From Cacconaster sp045599325 (lineage in GTDB: Bacteria; Bacteroidota; Bacteroidia; Bacteroidales; UBA932): a stretch of 28,940 nucleotides of DNA. Shown here one piece after another: positions 13,922-21,949 of this stretch. The notes beneath the pieces were generated by a model. That model did not search any database and was not told the origin of the DNA. It saw only the letters and a list, made by a program, of their open reading frames with translations. Both the position numbers and the translations under genes were made by a program. Each line of letters starts with the position of its first letter. Within the stretch, counting starts at the first letter, position 1. The stretch is from contig JAZRVT010000024.1 in assembly GCA_045599325.1 (NCBI GenBank), forward strand, positions 1 to 28,940, given 5' to 3'.

Positions 13922-16805
13922 GTGGTCTTCCGCCGCCCATCGGCCCGCGTCCGCCAGGACCCATTCCCCGGCCGCCGTGTCCGTTTCTGCCTCCGAACGT
14001 GCCGAAACGGTATGTCAGGCTGAGGATGACATATCTGCCGAGGGTGTTGTTGCGTGTATCGAGCACGTAGTCATCCATAGTGGTGCGGTAGGTGTTGCGT
14101 GACTGGTTCAGGATGTCGTACGCCTTGAGGGCGACTGTGAAGCGGTTCTTGAACAGCTGCTTGCTGATTTCGGCGTTCCAGACGAAAGTCGGGTCGTTGA
14201 AGTCGGAGCCGTAGCCGTTGTAGAAGGTATATCTTGCGTCAGTGTTTATGTTGATGACGTCAGAGTTGAGGATGAAGTTGCCGCCGACATTGCTGGTCCA
14301 GGTGGCAGGCTTGCTCTCCTCGTTGACATCATACCAGGTCTGCGAATATCTGGTGCCGCCGTTTGCAGAGATTTCAAGTATGTCGTTGCGGAAGATGAGA
14401 CGGAGGTTCTCGCCGGCCGATACGGTGCGGTAGCCGTTTCTGGTGAAATTGTGCTCGATGTCGAGGTAAGAAGCCGGATTGTCGCTGATGATCAGGTCAT
14501 CCTTCCCTACGAACGAGACTCCGTTGGAGAAGTTTCCGTTGGTGAATGACATTATGGAGAAGCCGCTCTGCCCTATCGGGGAGTTGAACATCAGGAATGT
14601 ATTGGCGGAGAAAGTCCCTTCATTGTTGTTGACAGGCACTGAATACTGGACTCCGTCCTTGTCGTTCCATCTGGCGTTGACAATGCTGCTCGCGTTGTAG
14701 CGGACGTTCGCATTCGCGTCGAAGGATGCGAAGGTCTCGGTGTTCGTGCTGCGGTACATCGCACCGATGTTGTGGGTGAACGATGGAGCGAGGGCCATGT
14801 TGCCGAGGGTGATCTTCTGAGGGTTGGAGTTGTCCGGGATCGGCATCATCTGCGAGATGCCCGGCTGGTTGGACTGGCCGCGGTAGTTGAAGCGGAGCAT
14901 CTGGTAGTCGCTGAAGTTGAAGTCGATGCGGGCGTTAGGCGACCAGTTGAAGACATTCAGGGTGAGGGTGGTGTCACCGCCGGCGACCTTGCGTGAGTTG
15001 ACGGTCTTCTGTGGCTGGAAGTTCGCTCCCACTGTGATGTTGTAGCCATCCTCCTGCTTCTTGACGCTGACTCCTGCGCTGTGGCGGTAAACTTTGTTGG
15101 TCACGTCGCTGGTGTACTGCTGGTCAAGCACGTTGTAGACGCCTGCGCTGTTCTTGTCGTAGGTGTTCTTCGCGGACTTGTTGTTGCTGTAGTTGAAGGA
15201 GTAGTTGCCCTCGACATAGAAATTCCCGCCGAGAGGTTCTGTATATGAGAATCTGGTGTTGAAGGAGTTGGACTTTGAGACCTGGTCGTACTTCTGGTCC
15301 ACCACTGATACTTTACTGCCGTCGGAATAGGTGTTGGTCTCTGAGAAATTGTAGCCGTCCATCGTCGTGTTGCTGAAACCGTAACGGGCATTGACGGACA
15401 TTGTGCGGCCCGCCTTGCCGAGTCTCTGGCGCCAGAGGAAGCGTCCGTTGGCATTCTGTGAGCGGCTGTCACCGGTCGAGAGGCTGGTACCGTCGTTCAC
15501 CCGGCTCCTGACTCCTGCAGCGGACTCTCTCAATGTCTCGAACTCACTGTCTTCGCGGAAGTTGCCCCAGCCGAGACGGAAGGATGGCTCAAAGAGAAGA
15601 GAAGTGGTCTTCGAAACCTTCCAGTCGGCCCTTGCGCCTGCGCGCACGCCGTAGGTGTTGGTCTGGTTCGTGCCCTTGTCCTTCGAGATGAGCGAGCTGC
15701 CGTCATCCTTGAATGTGGTCTTCTCTGTCACCTCTTCTACATAACGCTCATTGCCGTTGCCCATCACGTTGCCGACAAGTTCGGACTTGTCAGCCCAGGT
15801 GCGGCCGCCGTTGAGGCCGAGCATATATGAAGAGGAGATGCCGTTGCCGCGCATTCCGCCGCCGCCCTGTCCGCCACGCATTCCGCCGCCGCGCATTCCG
15901 CCCATCGAGCTGGCCATCATATCGCCGAAGCCGCGGTTGTTGGTGTTGTTGGCGTTGCCGATAACCGCGAGCTGAGTCTTGTCAGTGAAATTGGCGACCA
16001 TTGCAGCCCCCTGGTAGCGGAGGTCATTGGTGGCGTCCCTGCCCTGGAGGTCATAGCCGGCGCCGCCCATGAAGTTGCCGAACCAGCCGTTCATCATCCC
16101 CCTCTTGATGCCGAGGTCGAGGACTGTCTCCTCCTCGCCGTCATCGATGCCGGTGAACTCCGCCTGCTCCGATTTCTTCTCCACGACCCTCACCTTGTCG
16201 ATGATCTTCGCCGGAAGGTTCTTGCTGGCAAGCGACGGGTCGTCCAGGAAGAACGATTTTCCGTCGACGTATATCTTGTTGATTGTCTTGCCATTGGCCG
16301 TTATGGTTCCATCCGAGGAGACCTCGACGCCAGGAAGCCTCTTGAGAAGGTCCTCCAGCACGTCGTTGTCGGAGCTCTTCATCAGCGCGACATTGTGCTC
16401 GATGGTGTCTTTCTTGACGACGATAGGGTTGCCGACACTTGTCACTGTAGCGCCCTCGAGGAAATTGACCTGGACGTTCATCTTCTTCTCGCCGAGGTCC
16501 GAATTGCCCTTCACCTCGATATCCTCCTCATAGTTGTCGTAGCCCATAAGGATGCCGGCCACCCTGTATTTGCCGGCGGCGACGCCCTTTATCGCGGCGT
16601 TGCCCTCACCGTCGGTCTGGGTGTATTTATAGACTGAAGTCTCGCCGGCCTTCGTCAGCGAGACTGTAGCGTATTCCACGCCGGCTCCGGTCTTTGAATC
16701 AACGAGCTTGAGCTTTATGCTGTAGCCCTGCGCCTGCGCGCTGAAGGCTGTGGTGAATGTCAGAAGGATGAATACTGCAGCTTTCCTGAATAATCTCTGT
16801 ATCAT
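13896..16805 (-). CDS. Large outer-membrane beta-barrel protein with CarboxypepD_reg-like N-terminus
   Basis: This 969-aa protein has a signal peptide (MIQRLFRKAAVFILLTF..., cleavage probably after AQA). A carboxypeptidase-regulatory-like beta-sandwich follows (residues about 30-110), then a plug-like region with LKRLPGVEVSSDGTI and INKIYVDGKSFF, and a long beta-barrel of alternating polar and aromatic strands. It belongs to the TonB-receptor-like outer-membrane family; no clear TonB box is visible, and transport substrate is unknown. A Gly/Met/Arg-rich loop (MGGMRGGGMRGGQGGGG) interrupts the barrel early. After the last strand (VILSLTYRFGTF) there is a Gly/Pro/Arg-rich tail of about 30 residues, where most barrels end in an aromatic residue. 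No SusD-like partner is nearby. The frame is open 18 codons upstream of the chosen start. Confidence 0.85.
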   Translation of the reverse strand: MIQRLFRKAAVFILLTFTTAFSAQAQGYSIKLKLVDSKTGAGVEYATVSLTKAGETSVYKYTQTDGEGNAAIKGVAAGKYRVAGILMGYDNYEEDIEVKGNSDLGEKKMNVQVNFLEGATVTSVGNPIVVKKDTIEHNVALMKSSDNDVLEDLLKRLPGVEVSSDGTITANGKTINKIYVDGKSFFLDDPSLASKNLPAKIIDKVRVVEKKSEQAEFTGIDDGEEETVLDLGIKRGMMNGWFGNFMGGAGYDLQGRDATNDLRYQGAAMVANFTDKTQLAVIGNANNTNNRGFGDMMASSMGGMRGGGMRGGQGGGGMRGNGISSSYMLGLNGGRTWADKSELVGNVMGNGNERYVEEVTEKTTFKDDGSSLISKDKGTNQTNTYGVRAGARADWKVSKTTSLLFEPSFRLGWGNFREDSEFETLRESAAGVRSRVNDGTSLSTGDSRSQNANGRFLWRQRLGKAGRTMSVNARYGFSNTTMDGYNFSETNTYSDGSKVSVVDQKYDQVSKSNSFNTRFSYTEPLGGNFYVEGNYSFNYSNNKSAKNTYDKNSAGVYNVLDQQYTSDVTNKVYRHSAGVSVKKQEDGYNITVGANFQPQKTVNSRKVAGGDTTLTLNVFNWSPNARIDFNFSDYQMLRFNYRGQSNQPGISQMMPIPDNSNPQKITLGNMALAPSFTHNIGAMYRSTNTETFASFDANANVRYNASSIVNARWNDKDGVQYSVPVNNNEGTFSANTFLMFNSPIGQSGFSIMSFTNGNFSNGVSFVGKDDLIISDNPASYLDIEHNFTRNGYRTVSAGENLRLIFRNDILEISANGGTRYSQTWYDVNEESKPATWTSNVGGNFILNSDVININTDARYTFYNGYGSDFNDPTFVWNAEISKQLFKNRFTVALKAYDILNQSRNTYRTTMDDYVLDTRNNTLGRYVILSLTYRFGTFGGRNGHGGRGMGPGGRGPMGGGRPPMGGGPRR

Positions 16806-16820
16806 TTTTTGTAACTCTAT

Positions 16821-16837
16821 TTTCCGTTGCACGGAAA
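16821..16837. other. Small perfect hairpin in the leader of the outer-membrane protein gene
   Basis: TTTCCG (16821-16826) and CGGAAA (16832-16837) form a 6-bp stem with a 5-nt loop, 16 nt upstream of the start codon. It could affect mRNA stability or translation. An imperfect -7 element (AACTTTTG) lies about 20 bp further upstream. Confidence 0.4.
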
Positions 16838-16883
16838 TTAGACTGCCATTATCGTGCAAAAGTTTAATGCGCCTTTCTGTTTT

Positions 16884-17456
16884 TTATTGTTTTTTTCCTT
16901 CGCTGACCCGCCCGGGGTGAGCCTCGATGAATGCTTTCCAGTTCCGGGAGGACGACACGTCGGTCAGAGGGCTCGTCAGCTGGTAGAAATGGCACATCGC
17001 TATTGCCAGCGCATCTGAAGCGTCCAGGTACTTGACGTCGAATGTCTGCTTCAGAGTCTTCTCCATCAGCAGTCTCACCTGCTCCTTGGATGCGTCTCCG
17101 TGGCCGGTGATCGCCATCTTGACCTTCCTCGGGGCATACTCGAACACCGGGATCTGACGCTGTATGGCCGCCGATATCGCCGTGCCCTGCGCCCTTCCGA
17201 GCTTCAGCATCGACTGCACGTTCTTGCCGAAGAAGGGGGCCTCGATGGCCAGGTCGTCCGGGGTGTATCTGTCGAGCAGCTCCCCCACCTCACGGAAGAT
17301 GCGGCCCAGCTTGATGAAGTGGTCCTTCTCCTTCCTGAGGTCGATGACCCCCATATCCACATAGTGGACGGACTTGCTGTCCACAAGAATGACCCCGTAA
17401 CCAAGGATGCTGGTGCCGGGGTCAATTCCCATTATTATACGCTGGCGGTCGTCCAT
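16884..17456 (-). CDS. ruvC: Holliday junction resolvase RuvC
   Basis: This 190-aa endonuclease cuts four-way junctions during recombination, normally with RuvAB. The acidic active site is visible: Asp in GIDPGT (residue 12), Glu in LAIEAPFFGKN, and the Asp pair in LDASDALAIA. Length is typical, with a short basic C-terminal tail. Its ATG overlaps the serS stop by 1 nt (TGATG), so the two are translated from one mRNA. ruvA and ruvB are not in the window. Confidence 0.95.
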   Translation of the reverse strand: MDDRQRIIMGIDPGTSILGYGVILVDSKSVHYVDMGVIDLRKEKDHFIKLGRIFREVGELLDRYTPDDLAIEAPFFGKNVQSMLKLGRAQGTAISAAIQRQIPVFEYAPRKVKMAITGHGDASKEQVRLLMEKTLKQTFDVKYLDASDALAIAMCHFYQLTSPLTDVSSSRNWKAFIEAHPGRVSEGKKQ

Positions 17457-18730
17457 CAGCCGATGATGTCGAAGCCTGTGTACTTGCGGAGGACTTCAGG
17501 AACGACGATCTTCCCGTCAGGAGTCTGGCAGTTCTCTATGATGGCCGCGAGGATGCGCGGAAGTGCGAGGGAGCTGCCGTTGAGAGTGTGGGCGAGCTGT
17601 GTCTTTCCGTTTGCATCCTTGTAGCGGAGCTTGAGGCGGTTTGCCTGATAGGATTCGAAATTGGAGACTGAACTTACCTCGAGCCAGCGCTGCTGTGCTG
17701 CAGAGAAGACTTCGAAGTCGTAGGTGATGGCTGAGGTGAAGCTCATGTCGCCGCCGCAGAGACGGAGGATACGGTACGGAAGGCCGAGCTCCTGGACGAG
17801 GGTCTCCACGTGAGCCACCATCTCGTCGAGGGCTGCGTATGAGTTCTGAGGGAGCTCGAGACGGACGATCTCGACCTTGTCGAACTGGTGTAGCCTGTTG
17901 AGACCGCGGACATCCTTTCCGTATGAACCGGCTTCACGGCGCCAGCAAGGGGTGTAGGCTGTCATCTTCACAGGGAAGTCCTCCTCCTTGAGGATGACGT
18001 CGCGGTAGATGTTGGTGACAGGGACCTCGGCTGTAGGGATCATATAGAAGCCGTCGAGCGGAGCGAAGTACATCTGGCCCTCCTTGTCAGGGAGCTGTCC
18101 TGTGCCGAAGCCGGAATCAGCGTTGACCATATAAGGCGGCTGGTACTCGCAGTAGCCTGCGGATATGTTCTTCTCGAGGAAGTATGATATGAGCGCTCTC
18201 TGGATCTTCGCGCCCTTGTCCTTGTAGACAGGGAAGCCGGCGCCGGTGAGCTTGACTCCGAGGTCGAAGTCGATGATGTCGAGTTTTTTGACGAGATCCC
18301 AGTGAGGGAGGGCGTTCTCTCCGAGGTCAGGGACCTGTCCGCCCATCTTGACGACCACGTTGTCTTCTGCGGTGCGTCCTTCAGGGACCTGTGCGCACGG
18401 GAGGTTAGGAAGGAGCACTACAAGTTCGTTCTGCTTCTTCTCGTTCTCTGCGAGCGTCTCTTCTATTGATTTTGATTTCTCCTTGAGCGATGCCACCTGT
18501 CTCTTGGCCTCTTCAGCCTCGTCGCGCCTGCCCTGTTTCATAAGGGCGCCGATCTGTGCCGCCATCTGCTTCTGCTGTGAGAGGCAGGCATCGAGTTCGG
18601 TCTGCGCCGCGCGGCGCTGACGGTCAATGTCAATAATCTGATAGACAATCTCTTTTGCATCGAAGTGCTTTACTGCAAGACGTTCGATGACGAATTCCGG
18701 GTTCTCGCGGAGGAGCTTGAGAGTTAACAT
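17456..18730 (-). CDS. serS: Seryl-tRNA synthetase
   Basis: This 424-aa class II synthetase charges tRNA-Ser. The N-terminal antiparallel coiled coil that reaches the tRNA variable arm spans about residues 30-105 (Gln/Glu/Lys-rich heptads). The catalytic core has TAEVPVTN, motif 2 (CWRREAGSYGKDVRGLNRLHQFDK, given here as positions about 270-293) and motif 3 (LNGSSLALPRILAAI). Size is typical. ruvC follows with a 1-nt overlap. A -7 element lies 24 nt upstream. Confidence 0.96.
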   Translation of the reverse strand: MLTLKLLRENPEFVIERLAVKHFDAKEIVYQIIDIDRQRRAAQTELDACLSQQKQMAAQIGALMKQGRRDEAEEAKRQVASLKEKSKSIEETLAENEKKQNELVVLLPNLPCAQVPEGRTAEDNVVVKMGGQVPDLGENALPHWDLVKKLDIIDFDLGVKLTGAGFPVYKDKGAKIQRALISYFLEKNISAGYCEYQPPYMVNADSGFGTGQLPDKEGQMYFAPLDGFYMIPTAEVPVTNIYRDVILKEEDFPVKMTAYTPCWRREAGSYGKDVRGLNRLHQFDKVEIVRLELPQNSYAALDEMVAHVETLVQELGLPYRILRLCGGDMSFTSAITYDFEVFSAAQQRWLEVSSVSNFESYQANRLKLRYKDANGKTQLAHTLNGSSLALPRILAAIIENCQTPDGKIVVPEVLRKYTGFDIIG

Positions 18731-18754
18731 CTTATTCTATATTTTTAGAGCGTG

Positions 18755-18762
18755 CAAATATA
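18755..18762 (-). promoter_or_regulatory. -7 element for serS
   Basis: TATATTTG on the minus strand matches TAnnTTTG, 24 nt before the serS ATG. The position of a -33 box falls in the rpmA terminator hairpin and has no clear TTTG. Confidence 0.5.
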
Positions 18763-18766
18763 ATAA

Positions 18767-18801
18767 ATAAAAACGGGAGTTGTCATTGAGGCAACTCCCG
18801 T
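18767..18801 (-). terminator. Terminator of rplU-rpmA
   Basis: A perfect 10-bp stem (ACGGGAGTTG at 18773-18782 with CAACTCCCGT at 18792-18801) closes a 9-nt loop. On the minus strand it is followed by a T-rich run. Confidence 0.85.
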
Positions 18802-18826
18802 TTTTGTCATTGGCGCTGTCAAGCCG

Positions 18827-19096
18827 TTATGCCTCTGCCTTCGGGAAAGGAAGGACTGAAACATAGGACTTGTTGTCTGCTTTCTTTCTGAAAGAGACTA
18901 CACCGTCGATCAGTGCGAAAAGAGTATGGTCTTTGCCCATTCCGACGTTCTCACCCGGATAGTGGACTGTACCTCTCTGACGGACGAGGATGTTGCCAGC
19001 CTTTGCGACCTGGCCACCGAACAATTTGAGTCCGAGACGTTTGCTTTGTGATTCACGGCCGTTCTTTGAACTACCTACACCTTTCTTGTGTGCCAT
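18827..19096 (-). CDS. rpmA: Ribosomal protein L27
   Basis: This 89-aa protein begins MAHKKGVGSSKNGRESQSKRLG, the standard L27 N-terminus that reaches the peptidyl-transferase centre, and continues with GNILVRQRGT and the FHPG-like HYPGENVGMG. Unlike Firmicutes L27 it has no cleaved N-terminal extension. It lies 22 nt downstream of rplU, the usual bacterial pair, and is followed by a strong terminator. Confidence 0.97.
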   Translation of the reverse strand: MAHKKGVGSSKNGRESQSKRLGLKLFGGQVAKAGNILVRQRGTVHYPGENVGMGKDHTLFALIDGVVSFRKKADNKSYVSVLPFPKAEA

Positions 19097-19118
19097 AATC
19101 TGTGTTCTCCCTGATTAA

Positions 19119-19427
19119 TTAAGCAATCTCTTCAATCTGGATCTTGGTCAAATACTGACGGTGTCCGTTCTTCTTCTGATAGCCTTTGCGGCGTCTCTTC
19201 TTGAAGATGATCACCTTGTCTGCCTTGCAGTGCTCGAGAACGGTGGCCTTTACAGCTGCACCATCAACATAAGGAGCACCTACTTTGACATTACCCTCAT
19301 TGTCGAGAAGTAACACTTTGTCGAAAGAGAGAGCTGATCCGACTTCGGCAGCCTGACGGTTGACGAAGATCTGCTTCCCAGCTTCAACTTTGAACTGCTG
19401 TCCTGCAATATCAACGATTGCGTACAT
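19119..19427 (-). CDS. rplU: Ribosomal protein L21
   Basis: This 102-aa large-subunit protein has the family start MYAIVDIAGQQFKVEAG and the C-terminal signature KRRRKGYQKKNGHRQ. It is the first gene of the rplU-rpmA operon. A leader of about 95 nt separates it from its promoter, long enough to hold a regulatory RNA structure, although none is clear by eye. Confidence 0.97.
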   Translation of the reverse strand: MYAIVDIAGQQFKVEAGKQIFVNRQAAEVGSALSFDKVLLLDNEGNVKVGAPYVDGAAVKATVLEHCKADKVIIFKKRRRKGYQKKNGHRQYLTKIQIEEIA

Positions 19428-19526
19428 ATAAAATAAATTTATTAAAATTTATAACCGTAAGCGGATAGGCATTTAACTATCTCTTAATCACTGGCTTAAC
19501 GATCTTCAAACATTCTTTTGGGGATG

Positions 19527-19556
19527 CAAAGGTACGAAATAATCCGTAATCTCAAA
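19527..19556 (-). promoter_or_regulatory. rplU-rpmA promoter
   Basis: On the minus strand TTTG (19556-19553) is followed after 18 nt by TACCTTTG (19534-19527), a full -33/-7 pair for Bacteroidota. It lies about 100 nt upstream of rplU. Confidence 0.75.
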
Positions 19557-19572
19557 ATTAAATCGCAAAAAA

Positions 19573-20424
19573 TCAGCGTTTTCCGACACGGATGACTGCC
19601 ACATAAATCAGCAGCACCACGTTCATCATCAGTGCGTAGATGATGGCCGGGACTGCAATGGCCGGGTCGTTGAATACGAACGGGCTTGTGGCCACCGCTA
19701 TTGCCTGCGCCGCGTTCTGCATCCCGACTTCGATGACAATGGTCCTGCGCTCCGTCTTCACCAGCCTGAATGCCGCGCACAGGAGTGCTGCAAGGCCGAT
19801 GGCGGCGATGAGAAGTGAGGTCACGGTAAGTCCGAGCACTCCGAAATTGCTTATGATGGACTCGCGGTTTCCTATGAAGAAGATTCCGGCGAGTAGCATC
19901 AGCAGCGGGAAGGCAAGTTTCGAAAGGACTGCGGAGATCTTCTTCGCCGGGGCTGGCAGATACCGGCGGATCAGGATGCCGATGAGGATCGGCAGGAGCA
20001 TCGTGACCAGATTCTGCACGAGGAGGTTGCCGACAGGAAGTGTGATATTGACCGCCTTGCCGAATGTCCCGGCGACCTGCTGCATTATGAGGGGCATCGT
20101 CGCCAGTGTCACGACGCTGCTGACTGCCGTGAGGGAGACGGAGAGTGCGACATCGCCTCCGGCCAGTTTGGAGAAGACGTTGGAGGAGCTTCCGCCGGGG
20201 CAGCAGGCTATGAGCATCACGCCGATCGCTATGACCGGGTCGAGGTTCAGGGCTCTGACGAGGACATAGGCGAGTGCCGGCAGGAGGATGAGTTGTCCGA
20301 GCATTCCGGCGAACATTGCGCGGGGGCGCCTGACCACCATCAGGAAATCCTTGAACTCCAGCGAAAGTCCGAGGTCGAACATCAGGAGCGTCAGGATTGG
20401 CAAAACTATCAATATGCTGTTCAT
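19573..20424 (-). CDS. Bile acid:sodium symporter (BASS) family transporter
   Basis: This 283-aa inner-membrane protein has about nine to ten hydrophobic helices. The family signature CCPGGSSSNVFSKLAGGDVALS (residues about 75-96) and EVGMQNAAQAIAVA near residue 230 match the two crossed, substrate- and sodium-binding motifs of BASS transporters. Members move bile acids, pantoate or other organic anions; the substrate here cannot be told. The frame is open 13 codons upstream, but those would overlap the promoter; MNSILIVLP is the natural start. A strong promoter ends only 7 nt before this ATG, so the mRNA is nearly leaderless. The gene appears monocistronic. Confidence 0.88.
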   Translation of the reverse strand: MNSILIVLPILTLLMFDLGLSLEFKDFLMVVRRPRAMFAGMLGQLILLPALAYVLVRALNLDPVIAIGVMLIACCPGGSSSNVFSKLAGGDVALSVSLTAVSSVVTLATMPLIMQQVAGTFGKAVNITLPVGNLLVQNLVTMLLPILIGILIRRYLPAPAKKISAVLSKLAFPLLMLLAGIFFIGNRESIISNFGVLGLTVTSLLIAAIGLAALLCAAFRLVKTERRTIVIEVGMQNAAQAIAVATSPFVFNDPAIAVPAIIYALMMNVVLLIYVAVIRVGKR

Positions 20425-20431
20425 AGGGCCG

Positions 20432-20464
20432 CAAAGATAGCAAAAACTTCCCATCATCGACAAA
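20432..20464 (-). promoter_or_regulatory. Promoter of the BASS transporter gene
   Basis: On the minus strand TTTG (20464-20461) is followed after 21 nt by TATCTTTG (20439-20432). Only 7 nt separate it from the ATG at 20424, implying a 5' leader of a few bases. Confidence 0.75.
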
Positions 20465-20531
20465 CAATGAGAGCAGCGGCCCTTGCAAAGGCGGTCAGCA
20501 GTTGCACACTATTCAGTGAGTTCTGATATTT

Positions 20532-20569
20532 TGCCCGTAAATGGCAAAACAGGCGCAAGGTACGGGCAG
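20532..20569. repeat. 38-nt dyad repeat, copy 1
   Basis: Arms GCCCGTA (20533-20539) and TACGGGC (20561-20567) are separated by 21 nt. A nearly identical frame with the same 21-nt spacing occurs at 20627-20664. This copy also contains a second, mutually exclusive perfect hairpin, TTTTGCC (20529-20535) with GGCAAAA (20543-20549). It lies about 70 bp upstream of the BASS promoter. Confidence 0.7.
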
Positions 20570-20575
20570 TAGTTC

Positions 20576-20613
20576 GCAAAAAAACAGCCCTCCAGGTATC
20601 TGAAAGGCTGTTT
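20576..20613 (-). terminator. Terminator downstream of the aminotransferase gene
   Basis: An 8-bp stem (AAACAGCC at 20582-20589 with GGCTGTTT at 20606-20613) is followed on the minus strand by a run of seven Ts. It sits between the two 38-nt dyads. Confidence 0.75.
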
Positions 20614-20626
20614 CTGTTATTTGGGA

Positions 20627-20664
20627 TGCCCGTAACTTGTCAAGAATTCGCCAGGTACGGGCAG
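20627..20664. repeat. 38-nt dyad repeat, copy 2
   Basis: Arms GCCCGTA (20628-20634) and TACGGGC (20656-20662) have the same 21-nt spacing as copy 1, with conserved bases also flanking the arms (TGCCCGTAA at the left, GGTACGGGCAG at the right). It lies about 60 nt beyond the aminotransferase stop codon, in its 3' untranslated region. Confidence 0.7.
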
Positions 20665-20723
20665 GAGCGTTTGCAACGGAGGGGAATACCAGCCGGCGGC
20701 CGCCGGCGGAGCATCAGGTCTGA

Positions 20724-21923
20724 TCAGACTGTTCTGCCAGGGTAAACCTTGAGGGCTTTGTCGAGGCAGCGGAGAGCAGCCCTGAGGTCCTCTTCCTTGA
20801 GGACATAAGCCATACGGATCTGGTTGGTGCCGAGACCCTTGGTAGCATAGAAGCCTGCCATAGGAGCGACCATCACAGTCTCGCCGTTGTCGTTGAACTC
20901 CTCGAGGAGCCACTTCGCGAACTTCTCAGCGTCATCGACAGGAAGCTCAGCTGCAGCATAGAAAGCACCCATAGGCTTAGGGCAGACAACGCCTTCCATC
21001 TTGCTGAGGCCTTCGATAAGCACGTCACGGCGGTGGATATACTCGTCGCGGACAGCCTTGAAGTATGAAGCAGGAGCCTTGAGAGCGCCTTCAGCAGCGA
21101 TCTGGCCGTATGCAGGAGAGCAGAGACGGGCCTGAGCATAACGCATCACAGCTGCCATAACCTCCTTGTTCTTTGACACGAGGTATCCGATACGTGCACC
21201 GCAGAGGCTGTAGCGCTTTGAGACAGAGTCGAGAAGGATGACATTCTGCTCGAGGCCAGGGATATGCATGCAGGAGAAGTGAGGCTCGTCAGTGTAGCAG
21301 AACTCGCGGTAAACCTCGTCAGCGAAGATGAAGAGACCGTACTTCTTTGCGATCTCACCGAGCTCGAGGAGAGACTCCTTGGTGTAGAGGCATCCTGTAG
21401 GGTTGCCAGGGTTGCAGATGATGACACCCTTGGTCTTCGGGGTGATCTGCTTCTCGACCTCGCTCATAGGAGGAAGCGCGAAACCGTCCTCGATCTTGGT
21501 GGTGATCGGTTTCAGCCTGACGTCGTTCTGGAGAGCGAATGAGTTGTAGTTGGTATAGAAAGGTTCGAAGACGATGACCTCGTCGTCAGGGTTGCAGGTC
21601 ACAGAGAGAGCGATCTGGAGAGCCTCGGAACCGCCGTTTGTGATGTTGATGTCAGCCGGTTCGAGGTCGATGCCGATGCCTTTGTAGTATCCGACGAGTC
21701 CTTCGCGGAGAGAGTCGTTTCCACCTGACTTCGGGTAAGCGACAACCTTGAGTTCATTTTCCTTTACGGCGTTGAGAGCCTCGACAGGAGATTCGATGTC
21801 AGGCTGGCCGATGTTGAGGTGATAGACTTTGACTCCCCTCTTCTTTGCTGCGTCAGCAAAAGGGACAAGTTTGCGGATTGGCGAAGCAGGCATTGCCTGT
21901 GCCTTCTTGGAAAGTGTGAGCAT
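20724..21923 (-). CDS. Class I/II pyridoxal-phosphate aminotransferase
   Basis: This 399-aa enzyme transfers amino groups using pyridoxal phosphate. Landmarks are NIGQPDIESP near the N-terminus, the cofactor loop NGGSEALQIAL, the pyridine-contact region CNPGNPTG, ADEVYREF, and the Schiff-base lysine in LDSVSKRYSLCGARIGY, followed by the substrate-binding arginine in NQIRMAY. It resembles aspartate/aromatic-type aminotransferases, but the amino acid cannot be fixed. It starts 26 nt after the end of dacB and is probably in the same operon. A good terminator follows. Confidence 0.9.
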   Translation of the reverse strand: MLTLSKKAQAMPASPIRKLVPFADAAKKRGVKVYHLNIGQPDIESPVEALNAVKENELKVVAYPKSGGNDSLREGLVGYYKGIGIDLEPADINITNGGSEALQIALSVTCNPDDEVIVFEPFYTNYNSFALQNDVRLKPITTKIEDGFALPPMSEVEKQITPKTKGVIICNPGNPTGCLYTKESLLELGEIAKKYGLFIFADEVYREFCYTDEPHFSCMHIPGLEQNVILLDSVSKRYSLCGARIGYLVSKNKEVMAAVMRYAQARLCSPAYGQIAAEGALKAPASYFKAVRDEYIHRRDVLIEGLSKMEGVVCPKPMGAFYAAAELPVDDAEKFAKWLLEEFNDNGETVMVAPMAGFYATKGLGTNQIRMAYVLKEEDLRAALRCLDKALKVYPGRTV

Positions 21924-21949
21924 AATTGGTTATTGGAGTTGATATTGAT

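Noticed and set aside
19496..20488. Minus-strand frame of 330 codons overlapping the BASS transporter in another frame
   Set aside because: It gives an Arg/His/Pro-rich product without hydrophobic helices, whereas the overlapping frame has the full transporter signature and promoter.
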